Assembly: GCA_951799405.1 (NCBI GenBank)
Contig: OX637345.1
Coordinates: 14,260,001-14,324,000 of the forward strand
Source of the DNA: Agapetus fuscipes
Lineage: Eukaryota; Arthropoda; Insecta; Trichoptera; Glossosomatidae
Direction of reading: 5' to 3'
DNA: 64,000 bases
In this document: positions 9,016 to 18,870 of the stretch, piece after piece
How positions within the stretch are numbered: the stretch's first letter is position 1
Layout: each line of letters opens with the position of its first letter
Position numbers and translations under genes: made by a program
The notes under the pieces: generated by a model
The model's database searches: none
Told to the model about the DNA's origin: nothing
The model's input: only the letters and a program-made list of their open reading frames with translations

Positions 9016-9222
9016 TTTTGTGCTCTCACCCCGAATGAAAGGCTGTGGGCTTGAATCCCGGCGGAGCACAAAAAATATACCATTTATATTTTCAAATTTG
9101 CTCTTCGCTTGTTTAAAAATTTATAAACCTTTACCAATGACCGGTCATCGAAGGTCCATCCAGCCTTACAACAAGAGGGTCTTGCTTGAGAATTGGCGCT
9201 TTGTAACGACGACTTTGTAAAA
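9016..9222 (+). repeat. SINE-B, 3' truncated
   Basis: Head remnant with a GGCTTGAATCCCGGCGGAG B-box region, then AATATACCATTTATATT and TTACCAATGACCGGTCATCG. The copy stops at CGACGACTTT before the shared LINE-type 3' block. Confidence 0.8.
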
Positions 9223-9225
9223 AGG

Positions 9226-9396
9226 TTGATAGCTCAATTGGTAGAATGCTTGCATTCTATGCCGAGAGCAAGGGTTCGATCTCAAGGTTTACCAAGCCTT
9301 CACAAGAAATGAGAACTACATGCGACCCCTTCGGGGATAGCGCAGGCAAGAAGATACACTATATGTGTAGCTTAGTTACGTTGCGTGCTTCCGTGC
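9226..9396 (+). repeat. SINE-A with large internal deletions
   Basis: tRNA-like head (GATAGCTCAATTGG) joined to a short AAGGTTTACCAAGCC piece and then the 3' end CGACCCCTTCGGGGATAGCG. About half of the body is missing. Confidence 0.8.
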
Positions 9397-9654
9397 GGTT
9401 TTGCGGAGTGGGCGGGGCGTGGTCAGTTCCGCATAAAAACTAGTAGGCGGGGCCAGGATATGCGGAGTTGTCCACGGACCTGTCACCAGGTGGAGGGAAC
9501 AGGTTCTGGTCTCCGCAAGGGCAATTTACCACTGCGATACATGGCACGTTTGATGATTTATTGAAATCAAGAAATTCCTGCCGATAAGAAAATAAAATCA
9601 TCAGAGGATAAACAAAATCCACCCTTATAATGTAAAGCTATACAATTTTTTTTA
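9397..9654. other. Unassigned, partly GC-rich
   Basis: 9400-9545 is GC-rich with GGACCTGTCACCAGGTGG forming a short hairpin. No frame with known motifs and no other copy in the window. Confidence 0.25.
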
Positions 9655-9720
9655 TACCGCAACTAAGCTACACATATAGTGCAACCACTTACCGCGTTAT
9701 CCCCGAAGGGTTCCGCATGT
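9655..9720 (-). repeat. SINE-A 3' end
   Basis: CGCAACTAAGCTACACATAT and CCGCGTTATCCCCGAAGGG only. It abuts the Rep1 tail at 9721. Confidence 0.8.
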
Positions 9721-9975
9721 CTAATCTAATCTAATCTAAGCTGCAAAGATATATATCATTTAAGATTTATACTAAATGCGTTCCCACAAGCAGATATGTA
9801 TAATTTCGCGCTAACACATGCCGCATGTGGACCTACAATATAAAAACCCAATCTCAAATGAACATAAGCCTTGCAACTCTTGCCGTCCTTACCTGAAACA
9901 GGGGTGACATTGGCAAAGTGAACCAATTTTTATATTATGGGTGGTCAGCCGCATAACAACCTATAAGTCAAGGAA
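9721..9975 (-). repeat. Rep1, full length
   Basis: Tail (CTAAT)n TCTAAGCTGCAAAG, middle CATGCCGCATGTGGACC, head CCTATAAGTCAAGGAAC. Carries the CATGCGGCATG variant and the TTAGA-type tail of the second subfamily. Confidence 0.9.
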
Positions 9976-10078
9976 CATACATGACAAATTACATTTTTTA
10001 AATCAAAGAATAAAAATAACAATATATACATGGACATAAAAAACTAAATCATAAAACCAATTTCACTTTAACAAACCC

Positions 10079-10138
10079 TAGCCGCCAACATCACAGATCA
10101 ACCGCCATTTCTTTCTATCCTTGCATACTTCTTTTGGT
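10079..10138 (-). pseudogene. RTE-like LINE tail scrap
   Basis: AACCGCCATTTCTTTCTATC and CTTGCATACTTCTTTT match the minus-strand RTE-like termini at 51825 and 58616. About 60 bp only. Confidence 0.5.
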
Positions 10139-10139
10139 C

Positions 10140-10382
10140 GATTTCCGATGTGGCGAGTGAAAACTATTTATTGTTACAGGGAGGGGGCCGGCCTAACGCC
10201 AACCACTTCAGTTGAAGTGGGGGTTTCTCAACTCCTGAGAGGGCTGGTTCTAATTTAAGTAAACCTGGTGCTTGAAATAAACACCGAAACGGGAAATCAT
10301 TTCTGAGACCCTCGGTGGGATTCAAACCCGATCTCATGGCATGGAATGCAAGCACTCTACCAACTGAACTATCGACCGGACA
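10140..10382 (-). repeat. SINE-A, 3' end lost
   Basis: From GATGTGGCGAGTGAAAAC through CCAACCACTTCAGTTGAAG to the head with GGAATGCAAGCACTCTACC and GAACTATCGACCGGAC. The terminal TAGCTTAGTTGCG segment is missing. Confidence 0.85.
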
Positions 10383-10818
10383 TGAATCGTTAATTGTAAC
10401 ATATCATTGCAACTTAGATTATAGATGCCAACAGATTTCATTCCTAACTAAATATTATGTTGAAAAATTTAGAGCAAATTTTCGAAAATTTTCAAAATGT
10501 CTCCGACACTTTTTATGATTGTTGGCATTCCTCCGTCGGACCCTCAGTTCGCCTAATATGTCCATCTTTGATGGTCACCAAGGGTCCGACACATATTATG
10601 GAATTCCCGAATCCAGGGTCCAGAAACGCTTCACGGAAAGGCGCTGGCGGAAAAAGAAATGGAGCCTGTGGTCTTTTTTTGTTGTTTTTTTTTTGTACAA
10701 CAGAAAGACGCCGCCCTGTTTAAGATTAAATGAAAGAGTGACTGAGCTTTATTTTTTATTGTAAAGCCGCTGCCACACTCGCGAATTTCAATTTGGTTTT
10801 TGCTTTTACTCTCATTGG
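10383..10818. other. Unassigned with a small hairpin
   Basis: GTCGGACCCT (about 10534-10543) and AGGGTCCGAC (about 10581-10590) are perfect 10-bp inverted arms about 37 bp apart. Overlapping small frames here end in poly-T sequence and show no domain. Confidence 0.25.
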
Positions 10819-10911
10819 TGTAGGTTCAATTCGCCACATGCGACCCCTTCGGAGATAACGCGGCAAGAAGTTACACTATATTTGTAGCTTGGTTGCGTTT
10901 GCGTTGCGTGC
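10819..10911 (+). repeat. SINE-A 3' end
   Basis: GGTTCAATTCGCCACATGCG, CCCCTTCGGAGATAACGC and the GTTGCGTTTGCGTTGCG end. Confidence 0.8.
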
Positions 10912-10924
10912 AAACTCGGTACAT

Positions 10925-11015
10925 ACAAATCTAAGTTGCAAATATATATATTGACATGTTTAAGGCTTATATTAAATGTGTTCCTAAAGGAAGATACGTG
11001 TACGTTTGCGCTTAA
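10925..11015 (-). repeat. Rep1 tail-side fragment
   Basis: AATCTAAGTTGCAAATATAT to TACGTTTGCGCTTA. The rest appears again at 11848, so a Jockey-like LINE may have split one Rep1 copy. Confidence 0.75.
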
Positions 11016-11021
11016 AAAAAA

Positions 11022-11848
11022 ACATTATATTTTGATCCCATCCTTTTGAACTCTTTTCTTAAATTAAATAATTTACTGGAAAGACGCAAAATCATTGACT
11101 TGTTGACCCTTTATAAAATAAAAAATGGACTTATAGACTGTCCGTCGTTGCTGGGCGAGTTAAAATTTTTAATCCCTCGTCAAGGATCACGACACATTAT
11201 TCCTTATCGCCCTGTAGCTTCCAATACAAATGCACAATATAACAGTTGCATAAATCGCCTTCAACGTAGTGGTAATACCTGTACACTGGACTTTGACCCA
11301 CCCAACAATAACTTTGATAGGTATAGAGCTGGTCTGTTGAGGTACTTTTTGGATGAATAATGTTTTTATTTCTGTTGCTTGTATATTTATTTTGATTTTT
11401 GATTTATATTTTTTCTCTGATTTTTATTCTTATTTTTATTCTTATTTTTATATAGTTTTTGTTATTGTGTTTGTTTTGTTTCATTTTACTTTCATATATA
11501 GGTATTTATAAGTCTTTTTCAATCTATTTTTAATTGTGTTTTTATATTCAGCTACTTACTTCTAATTTCTGCTTACTATTTATACATTCATAAACTGTCT
11601 TTTCTCTTGTTTTTTTTTATCTTATCTCTCTATTTTTTAAAGTATTAATACCTACTTATGTAATCATTATTTTGTTTTGTGTTACTTTTTTATCCCAGAT
11701 AGTTTTCAATTGTAGTTCTGATATATTTGTTGTTTCATTTTATACTTTTTACTTGCTCTTGTATTTATAACACTATTTTTAGTATGTATTGTAAAAGGCA
11801 CTTAGTGTCGTGAATTTATAAATAAATAAATAAATAAATAAAAATAAA
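11022..11848 (+). pseudogene. Jockey-like non-LTR retrotransposon, 3' end
   Basis: The frame at 11046-11360 encodes 104 residues typical of the C-terminal end of Jockey-type reverse transcriptases: LLTLYKIKNGLIDCPSLL, a basic RQGSRHIIPY segment, YNSCINRLQRSGN and a terminal FDRYRAGLLRYFLDE. The catalytic RT and endonuclease regions are missing (5' truncation). About 450 bp of T-rich 3' UTR follow, then an (AAAT)n tail at about 11818-11847. The coding part is undamaged. It lies between two minus-strand Rep1 halves that look like one interrupted copy. Confidence 0.75.
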
Positions 11849-11965
11849 TTATTTGAACATAAGCCCAGCCACTTTTGACGTCCTTGTTTGCAACAAGGAT
11901 GACATTGGCAAAGCGAGCCGTTTTTTACAGCATGGGTGATCAGCCCCATACAAACTTGATACAGA
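11848..11965 (-). repeat. Rep1 head-side fragment
   Basis: TTTGAACATAAGCCCAGCC to GCATGGGTGATCAGCCCCAT. Complements the tail-side fragment at 10925-11015. Confidence 0.7.
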
Positions 11966-12256
11966 CAAATCCAAGGTTCAAAGTTATATTGAAATTCAAC
12001 TCTTATATTAGATAAATTAGATTCAATTGTATCTGAACCTGTCAGCAAACATCAATTCTAATATATTTTCGTGGTTACTATGACAAACAATGTGTGACGT
12101 GAGTATGACGGCAAAAATTCAGAATGTCCCGACTCCACCGTTTTAGATTTGTGCGGCAACATCAAAGTTTTCATTAATTAATTGAACAAGCTCGCCCTCG
12201 CAAGCAAGGAATCACTTTGATGAGACCGCACACAGCTGGCGGTGAAACGTCAGCCC

Positions 12257-12318
12257 TTGACCGGTCTTTAGTATAGTGGTAAACGCTACGGACTCGTAAA
12301 CGAAAGGTCGTAGTTGGA
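12257..12318 (+). repeat. SINE-B head fragment
   Basis: ACCGGTCTTTAGTATAGTGG and GGACTCGTAAACGAAAGGTC match the tRNA-like SINE-B head. It runs straight into RTE-like LINE sequence. Confidence 0.6.
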
Positions 12319-12582
12319 GATGAAATGGTTTAGGCACGTAGAAAGATTGGATGATGAAATAATGACAAAGCGTGAATGTGAAAAGTAAAAGAGGAAAGGA
12401 AAGACCGATTAGCATAATTCTGAAAGTATGGGATATACATACATAGAGTTTAAAAAAAGGAAATGTATGAAAAAGGTGAAGGATATAAATGAATTGAAAT
12501 AGGTAGGTATACAAGATATGAAGAAATTGAGGCAACTTTGCACATGCACTGGCCAGCTCTAGTGGAATAACGACAGAGTAAC
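12312..12582 (+). pseudogene. RTE-like LINE C-terminal fragment, frameshifted
   Basis: Plus-strand remnants of the coding end seen intact at 58616: GAGATGAAATGG, AGAAAGATTGGATGATG, GGATATAAATGAATTGAAAT, and the terminal CTGGCCAGCTCTAGTGGAAT. Frame breaks throughout, so it is a dead copy. Confidence 0.65.
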
Positions 12583-12766
12583 ATTTATTTTTTTACACAA
12601 AATATATCCTTGAATAGGATTGCAATTCATTAACCTATTTTTTAATGACCAAAAACAAGTATTAATATTGTACATATTTTTGTTAGGGTTTGGTGATTCA
12701 CAATGAAGTCCATTGTATTTATTTTAAAAAACACACACACACACAGTTTCAATTCACTATTATTTA

Positions 12767-12806
12767 TGCTCGAACGTTTTCGCCTTAAAAGGCATCATCA
12801 GGAGCA
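12767..12806 (-). ncRNA. Hammerhead-ribozyme-like motif 3
   Basis: A 40-nt module on the minus strand. Stem I is TGCTC with GAGCA (5 bp). CTGATGA is a consensus core, followed by one extra T. Stem II is GCC/GGC with a TTTTAA loop, then GAAA and ACGTTC with the AACGTT palindrome. Same order and length as motif 2 at 7632-7671. Confidence 0.45.
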
Positions 12807-12811
12807 GTGAC

Positions 12812-12850
12812 TTGTCTGATGATGCATTTTAAGGCGAAAACGTTCGAGCA
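12812..12850 (+). ncRNA. Hammerhead-like motif 4, degenerate
   Basis: Right arm of the inverted pair keeps CTGATGA and GCGAAAACGTTCGAGCA, but stem I and one side of stem II no longer pair. Probably inactive. Confidence 0.3.
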
Positions 12851-12889
12851 TAAATAATAAATAATAGTGAATTGAAACTGTGTTTTTTT

Positions 12890-12957
12890 TATTTTAATAT
12901 TTAACAGTTACACAGTTTTAATATTTAACAGTTACACAGTTTTAATATTTAACAGTT
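12890..12957. repeat. 24-bp tandem repeat, about 2.8 units
   Basis: TTTTAATATTTAACAGTTAC plus ACAG repeats three times before GATTCCCGGC. Confidence 0.85.
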
Positions 12958-13011
12958 GATTCCCGGCAGAGCAGGCAAAAAATATTATTTTATTTTTCAA
13001 AATATCTTCGC

Positions 13012-13275
13012 TGCTCCTTCACTTATAGGTTGGTCTGCGGCTGACCACCCATGCTGTAAAAATGATTCACTTTGCCAATGTCACCCTTGTTTCAGGGAAG
13101 GACGGCAAGAGTTGCAGGGAGTACCTACATATGACCATTTGAGATTTGGGTTTATATGTTGTAGGTTCACATGCGGCATGCGCAAGCGCGAACTTGCACA
13201 TGTCTGCTTGTGAGAATGCATATAATGTGAATCCCCGATGTAACATATCTTTGCAACTTAGATTAGATTAGATGA
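13012..13275 (+). repeat. Rep1, full length
   Basis: TCCTTCACTTATAGGTTGG head, CATGCGGCATGCGCAAGCGC middle, CTTTGCAACTTAGATTAG tail. TTAGA-tail subfamily. Confidence 0.9.
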
Positions 13276-13710
13276 GATTCGCTGGAATTTTCAAAAAAAC
13301 CTCGAGTGTGAGACCTTCCCAACGTCGCGAGCCATTCTCGTCTCTTTTTAAAAACAAACTCAAAAAGGACAAAATCAAATAAAAAACAAACAAAAACAAC
13401 CTGCAGAAAGCAAAAGTGATCCGAAAGGAACGCGCCGTAGTCAGGAGGGAGTAAAAAGTAGCCTTTCTCGAGTATAAACTCGACCATCGCGTAAACAGAT
13501 AAAATGTATGTGAAATGTAAAAGCGCCTTTAGTTGTTGTTTTAGTTTTAATACATTTTTTTAGTTGACGTGATAGTTGAGTTTTAACGAAGTGTTTTTTA
13601 CTTGGAGAGTAGATATGTATGTATACTACGTTCATATGCCATATTTATAATATCACTTTTATTATTATGACTACCGGTAACGAACTTGGAATTTCGAAAT
13701 GGGTAGGTAG

Positions 13711-13968
13711 TTCCTTACTTATAGGTTGGTATGCGGCTGACCACCCATGCTGTAGAAAATGGTTCACTTTGCCAATGTCGCCTCTGTTTTCAGGGAAGGT
13801 CGGCAAGAGTTGCAGGGTGAATGTCCATGTGAGATTCGGGTTTTTAGATTGTATGACCACATGCGGCATGTTTAAGCGCGAACTTGTGCATGCCTGTTTG
13901 TGAAAGTGCATATAATGTGAATCTTTAATGTTACATATATTTTGCAACTTAGATTAGATTAGAATAGA
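13711..13968 (+). repeat. Rep1, full length
   Basis: TTCCTTACTTATAGGTTGG to GCAACTTAGATTAGATTAGA. TTAGA-tail subfamily, about 430 bp after the previous copy on the same strand. Confidence 0.9.
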
Positions 13969-14100
13969 TAGGGACTAGCAAGAAAAAGTGTGTAAGTAGT
14001 GAATGGGTTGACGGGTATGTAGTGAAGATTTAATCAATTATAGTAATGGACTCGCAACGCAAAAAAAAAAGTAATAATTTAACTTCTTGTTAAATAACTA

Positions 14101-14127
14101 AACTTACACTATATTATAGTGTAAGTT
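14101..14127. other. Perfect 27-bp hairpin
   Basis: AACTTACACTATA and TATAGTGTAAGTT around a single T. No element around it was recognised. Confidence 0.7.
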
Positions 14128-14437
14128 GAGCTCTCTTTTCAGCTCATATTTATTTATTTTCTGCTCGACGGGTAAACGTCACACTTCTATGTGACTTAAA
14201 TCCCTTCCTGAGTGACTTTCCTGCTATCAATATAAGGGTCCCCATTTCGGTGGTTCTCAGCTTTTGTTTGGTCCTTACCGCGTGACCCCTTAATTATCAA
14301 AAATCTAACACCTGCTTTAGAAATCATTACAAAACTTTTATGGTTATATCCTTGTTGTTACATTTTGTAGTTGTTAATGCAGCAGATACTGCAGTTGCTT
14401 TGTTTACTAGGGCTTATTTTTTCTTTTCCTCTATAAT

Positions 14438-14712
14438 ATAAAAATGATAAATAATCTATAATTTAAGATGCAATGATATATATAAACTGTTTAATTCATA
14501 TCAAATACATGCCCACAAACAGACACGCATAAGTTTTCGCTTACAAACGCTGCATGTGTACTTACAACTTAAAATCCAAGCCTCAAATGAACATAAATCC
14601 TGCAACTGTTGCCAACCTTCACTGAAAAAGGGATGACACTGGCCAAGTCATCCATTTTTTGCAGTATGGGTGATCAGCCTCATATTAATATAATAACCTA
14701 TCAGTTAAGGAA
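14438..14712 (-). repeat. Rep1, full length
   Basis: AATAATCTATAATTTAAGATGC tail side to CCTATCAGTTAAGGAAT head. TTATAGA-tail subfamily, with a small TAATATAATA insertion near the head. Confidence 0.85.
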
Positions 14713-15113
14713 TCTTGACTTATGGATTAACGATTTGCAAAAATACAAATCAAAAAAGTCATTCATATTTTTAAATGTAATTGGTTGACTTATTTTGGAG
14801 AGCAGTATCTCGATGCTTATACATTCAGCACGCTCCTGCTGCCCACATAACTTATTAATTCTCGACTGTCGCCGCTTTTGATCTTGCTACAAAAAAAATA
14901 CCAAATAGAAACAAAACCGTATATTATACCTCTTACCAAATGGTTAATATATTATTCTACCGTTCGGAATTTGCTGGCTCGAATACCAGTAGCCGATGAC
15001 TGTCAAAATATTACTATTAGAAGTATTTTTTGTTTGTTTTAAAGTAACCGGTTAAAATAATATGATACAAAGCATCTTATTCTTCGAATAGGGCTTTTAA
15101 AAAAATATAAGTG
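14713..15113. other. No feature seen
   Basis: AT-rich spacer between Rep1 and the 113-bp array. Confidence 0.3.
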
Positions 15114-15671
15114 AACAGACACCTTGTCCTGTGTGTGTCCTGACCTCCTTCATCAACCACTGTTTGTATGACGCCCTTCTTCTCCAGTTCCATACTCACA
15201 ATGTATGACAATCCACCACCACTCCGTACAGACACCTTGCCCTGTGTGTGTCCTGACCTCCTTCATCAACCACTGTTTGTATGACGCCCTTCTTCTCCAG
15301 TTCCATACTCACAATGTATGACAATCCACCACCACTCCGTACAGACACCTTGCCCTGTGTGTGTCCTGACCTCCTTCATCAACCACTGTTTGTATGACGC
15401 CCTTCTTCTCCAGTTCCATACTCACAATGTATGACAATCCACCACCACTCCGTACAGACACCTTGCCCTGTGTGTGTCCTGACCTCCTTCATCAACCACT
15501 GTTTGTATGACGCCCTTCTTCTCCAGTTCCATACTCACAATGTATGACAATCCACCACCACTCCGTACAGACACCTTGCCCTGTGTGTGTCCTGACCTCC
15601 TTCATCAACCACTGTTTGTATGACGCCCTTCTTCTCCAGTTCCATACTCACAATGTATGACAATCCACCAC
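15114..15671. repeat. 113-bp tandem array, about 4.9 units
   Basis: ACCTTG[C/T]CCTGTGTGTG begins at 15121, 15234, 15347, 15460 and 15573, an exact 113-bp period. Units are almost identical, implying recent expansion or homogenisation. Each contains TCACAATGTATGACAATCC. More units occur at 19432-19575 and 63321-63782. The period is not a multiple of three. Confidence 0.95.
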
Positions 15672-15901
15672 AAATCTATTTCATGTGGTCTTCCAGCTGG
15701 ACGTTGACCAATTGTCATTTCATAAGCAATGGTGTGAGTGAGTCTATCATGGCTCATTCTGGAGACTTGGTCTCTCATCTTACTATGTCCTCTATTTCAC
15801 AGACTTTTATGTGGTCTTCCAGCTGGACGTTGACCAATTGTCATCTCATAAGCTACGGTGTGAGTGAGTCTATCATGGCTTATTTCAGGAGACATGGTCC
15901 T
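15672..15901. repeat. 126-bp tandem units, about 1.8 copies
   Basis: Joined directly to the end of the 113-bp array at CCACCA/CAAATC. TGGTCTTCCAGCTGGACG recurs 126 bp apart. Related units stand at 7114-7280 and 50915-51073. Confidence 0.9.
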
Positions 15902-16988
15902 TAATTTTCTTAATCTTTAGTTCCTTATTTCTTTGTTTATACACCAATATTTTTTTTATAAAACTGGTCCCTATCTCAAATACAGTTAAGACCTATCAAT
16001 TTATTGCAAGATTCTCTTAAATCAATTTGCCTTTTTATAATTGACTGTCATTTTTTGCAAAACCGGTCTTGTCAATCAATATTCAGTTTTAAAGTCTTGC
16101 CATTTGATGCTCTATCAATCACTGGATAAAGCTCATTATTCTTTGCTTAGATGATGCGCCCGTTTGACTTTTTGGCGTTGGGAGATGATGGCAAGTAATA
16201 TTTGTGGTATGAAAAAATATGCCGCCTTTACACGTGCAAGAAGAAGTTCGTGGATCGCCTATTTTTACATTCGTGACGACAAAATTTAAACATTGAAAAT
16301 GAATATAATGTTTTTTCATTGTTACGATTTTTGGTTCGGATACTTTTCAAATAAAACACTACTCTTCCTTTTACTTATTTATTTTACACGTTTATATTTA
16401 TTTTTACAAAGACACTCTCAATTATTCCATTACACTGGTTTTAGTTCACTGGTCGAATTTGTTCAATGTATTTGTGAAGCTTGCAGAAGACTGACTCCCT
16501 AGTGCAAGCAACTTGCAACCTTTTTATACTAAGAAAATGGAACTGTTGAGAACACATTGTTGCTAGACTGTTCTCGAAGCACATACATAATTAAAGTAAT
16601 CTAGTGACTTCTCTATTTACACACAATTATCAATTCTACCCACCAATACAATAAAGAATTCCTATTACATAGTTATAACTAATACCTATATTTATTTTAA
16701 TATTACCTATTTACATAACAATATCATTAAACAAAATATAGACCCGTAAGGATATCGCCAATTGAATAAGTGCTGATTCACTGATTTGAGAAATTGTGGA
16801 TGAAATATTTTCTTGCGTTTAACTTCTCATAGTAAATGAACTAATAATAGAGAAATGCCAATAACAAACTTGGAAGCTACAGGATTTTCCCAATTTTGTA
16901 GTGTTTCCTATTGTACAAAGCAGGAAAAAAGGAGCATTTATCTGAGAAACCCATGTTAGCTTAATATGTTACTTCGTCAGTTGTATGT
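15902..16988. other. Unassigned AT-rich stretch, about 1.1 kb
   Basis: No repeat family and no frame with a domain. Small frames on both strands end quickly. Possibly unique intronic DNA. Confidence 0.3.
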
Positions 16989-16991
16989 TTA

Positions 16992-17208
16992 GGGCCTGTT
17001 GCACCAAACTCCAATCACATTTCTCACTTTCAAATAATAAAAAATTGGTTGCATGTACTTAAGTCAGCTGATGTGCATAATATTTCCTGTTTAAATTCCA
17101 TCATATTATTACTCACTGTAAAGAAATATTTAACCGAGGTCCTTACCAGAATCAGGCAATCAAATTTGATGTGTCAATCAGATATTTATTGGAGGTTGGT
17201 GCAACAGG
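16992..17208. mobile_element. Harbinger-like element, short copy
   Basis: GGGCCTGTTGCACCAAACTCC at the left and GGAGGTTGGTGCAACAGG at the right are inverted ends; TTA precedes the left end. The inner AATATTTAACCGAGGTCCTT matches the inverse of the left part of the element at 8066-8940. Confidence 0.65.
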
Positions 17209-17284
17209 TATCATTATACAGAATCAAAGACGTTTATCTTGCTTTTTTTCGTAAATGGATGAAAATACGAAAAATAGCATTCCG

Positions 17285-17505
17285 TAGACTGATTAGGTTG
17301 AAAAATTCGTATACCTTTCCCAAAGTTTCTGTATGGTTTATTATTTGTCTAAATAGTTCGGTCGATAGCTTTACAGCAACTGGGTCTTGCTTGAGTACTG
17401 GCGCTGTCTATAGCGACGACCAAGCTCGCACAGGGCTCTTGAGGCGTGATTCCAGCAAATACAGCGCTCACCACATAAATCATCCAATATTATTTTTATT
17501 AAGAG
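17285..17505 (+). repeat. SINE-B, 5' truncated and rearranged
   Basis: AGGTTGAAAAATTCGTATACC, ACTGGGTCTTGCTTGAGTAC, ACGACCAAGCTCGCACAGGG and CAGCGCTCACCACATAAATC. The head is absent and about 60 bp of the middle are replaced. Confidence 0.8.
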
Positions 17506-17689
17506 TGCGTAGAGTATTTTTTTATTTACTCAATACTGTCACTGATTTTTTGAAGTACATATTTCAAAAAGCATCAGATAATGAAAAAACACTACTCGGT
17601 TAATAAAATTATTTTCAAAATTTAGCCAACACAAAAAAAACGATAAGAATGGGAAAAAACGTGTTTTTTTAAATATGTTTTTGTGGTGA

Positions 17690-17832
17690 CACTTTTTCAG
17701 TAATATATTTGTGTAACCTTTATAATTTAGATAAATAATTTGATTTTCTTAATTGCTTTTACTCTTTTACTAAGACCATAAAGTTTAAGAAACAAAAACG
17801 ACAGGTTTTTTGGGTATATAACACTCTTAATT
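17690..17832. mobile_element. Diverged relative of the 240-bp palindromic element
   Basis: ACTAAGACCATAAAGTTTAAG, AACAAAAACGACAGG and TAACACTCTTAAT echo the middle and right arm of the elements at 52971 and 54531. Termini are not recognisable. Confidence 0.45.
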
Positions 17833-17931
17833 TACTTCAAAATGTTTTTAAAATTAATCACCTGTGATATGACTTCATTACTGTGTAAATTGTAAGCTTC
17901 ATTCTTCCACGAATCAGGACCCTGAGTACGA

Positions 17932-18112
17932 GTTTTCTCACTTTACTCGAAGTATTGTGTATTCGTAAAAATTGTATGAGAAATTGTAAAGCCCCCCTGG
18001 CAAAACAAGTTTCGAAACTTTTTTTGCCAGGGGCGCTTTACAAGGTTACATATTTTTTTCTCGAATACACAATACTTCAAGTAAAGTGAAAAAACTCGTA
18101 CCCAGGTTACAG
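17932..18112. mobile_element. Long near-palindromic element
   Basis: CTGAGTACGAGTTTTCTCAC and CTTTACTCGAAGTATTG on the left are matched inversely by CAATACTTCAAGTAAAG and GTGAAAAAACTCGTACCCAGG on the right; TTGTAAAGC..CCCTGGCAAAA is paired near the centre. Its AGTACGAGTT ends resemble those of the 240-bp element (52971, 54531). No coding capacity. Confidence 0.65.
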
Positions 18113-18371
18113 CTGTTCACGAATGGATCGTGGCGAGCCATTCGTGGTCGAATGTCGATTGCTCGTGTAAAGGCTCCATATAAAACTAACCAATCAAAAC
18201 GTATATGCTTCCATAATCACTTTTAATTATTTTACTACATCAATTAACTTAAATATTCAGTAAAAATATGTTTTGTTTGTTAAAAGCTTTTTGTACATGA
18301 ATTTAAAAATATTCTTCCTTTTCCATTCTTGTAGTAAACATTTTTGTAGTTTAGTAGGTAACCTCTAAAAA
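18113..18371. other. No feature seen
   Basis: AT-rich spacer after the palindromic element. Confidence 0.25.
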
Positions 18372-18475
18372 TAAATAAATTTCAGGATTATTCATTCGGT
18401 AGGCTGGGTTTTTGTGTGCATCATACCTTAAGAGCCCTCGACATGCTTGTTTGTTACTAATCAGCGCCGATTTCG
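18372..18475 (-). repeat. SINE-B / L2 3'-end remnant, degenerate
   Basis: ATTCATTCGGTAGGCTGGG, TTTTTGTGTGCATCATACC and TTAAGAGCCCTCG match the shared 3' block on the minus strand with many changes. Confidence 0.5.
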
Positions 18476-18529
18476 CAAGTGTCACCGGTCTTTTGGTAAA
18501 GCTAGATAATCTATTGAACTCAGCTAAGA

Positions 18530-18781
18530 GCGTATATTATCTTATCTAAACATATATAAGTTGCGAAGATATGTAAGGCATTGGAGATTCACATTATATG
18601 CATTTTCATAAGCAGACACGTATTAATTCGCACTTGCACATGCCGCATGTGAACATATCTACAACATAAAAACCCAAATCTCAAATGAACATACACTCTG
18701 CAACTCTTGCCGACCTTCCCTGAAACAGGAGTGACATTGTCAAAGTGACCAATTTTATACAGCTTGGGTGGTCAGCCGCAT
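18530..18781 (-). repeat. Rep1, head slightly truncated
   Basis: ATATAAGTTGCGAAGATATG to TTGGGTGGTCAGCCGCAT. CATGCCGCATGTGAAC marks the TTAGA-tail subfamily. Confidence 0.85.
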
Positions 18782-18799
18782 TCGCGTAAAATTGTATGA

Positions 18800-18870
18800 T
18801 GTTGAATTGCACTCCGACGGGATTGATCTGACGACCTTTCGTTTCCGATGTTATAATCTCTATGTTATAA
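18800..18870 (-). repeat. tRNA-like fragment
   Basis: On the minus strand GAAACGAAAGGTCGTCAGATC precedes AATCCCGTCGGAG, like the B-box side of a SINE-B head. The first half is too worn for an anticodon arm. Confidence 0.3.

Larger units (their letters stand above)
12741..12881. repeat. Head-to-head inverted pair of hammerhead-like units
   Basis: Two arms of about 65 bp. CAGTTTCAATTCACTATTAT on the left is the inverse of ATAATAGTGAATTGAAACTG on the right, with TGCTCGAACGTTTTCGCC and GGCGAAAACGTTCGAGCA next to them. The centre is GCAGTGACTTGT. Each arm carries a hammerhead-like core, well formed on the left, decayed on the right. Confidence 0.75.

Noticed and set aside
10519..10764. An 81-codon frame rich in Arg/Lys/Trp
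   Set aside because: It begins in a small hairpin, overlaps another frame and runs into T-runs, with no homologous motif.
15114..15671. Regular repeats as a CRISPR array
   Set aside because: Units are contiguous 113-bp copies without unique spacers, in a eukaryotic setting. The same holds for 38920-39196 and 63321-63782.
15620..15904. A 94-codon frame across the 113-bp and 126-bp units as a repeat protein
   Set aside because: Neither period is a multiple of three, so the frame shifts each unit, and no start or splice context fits.
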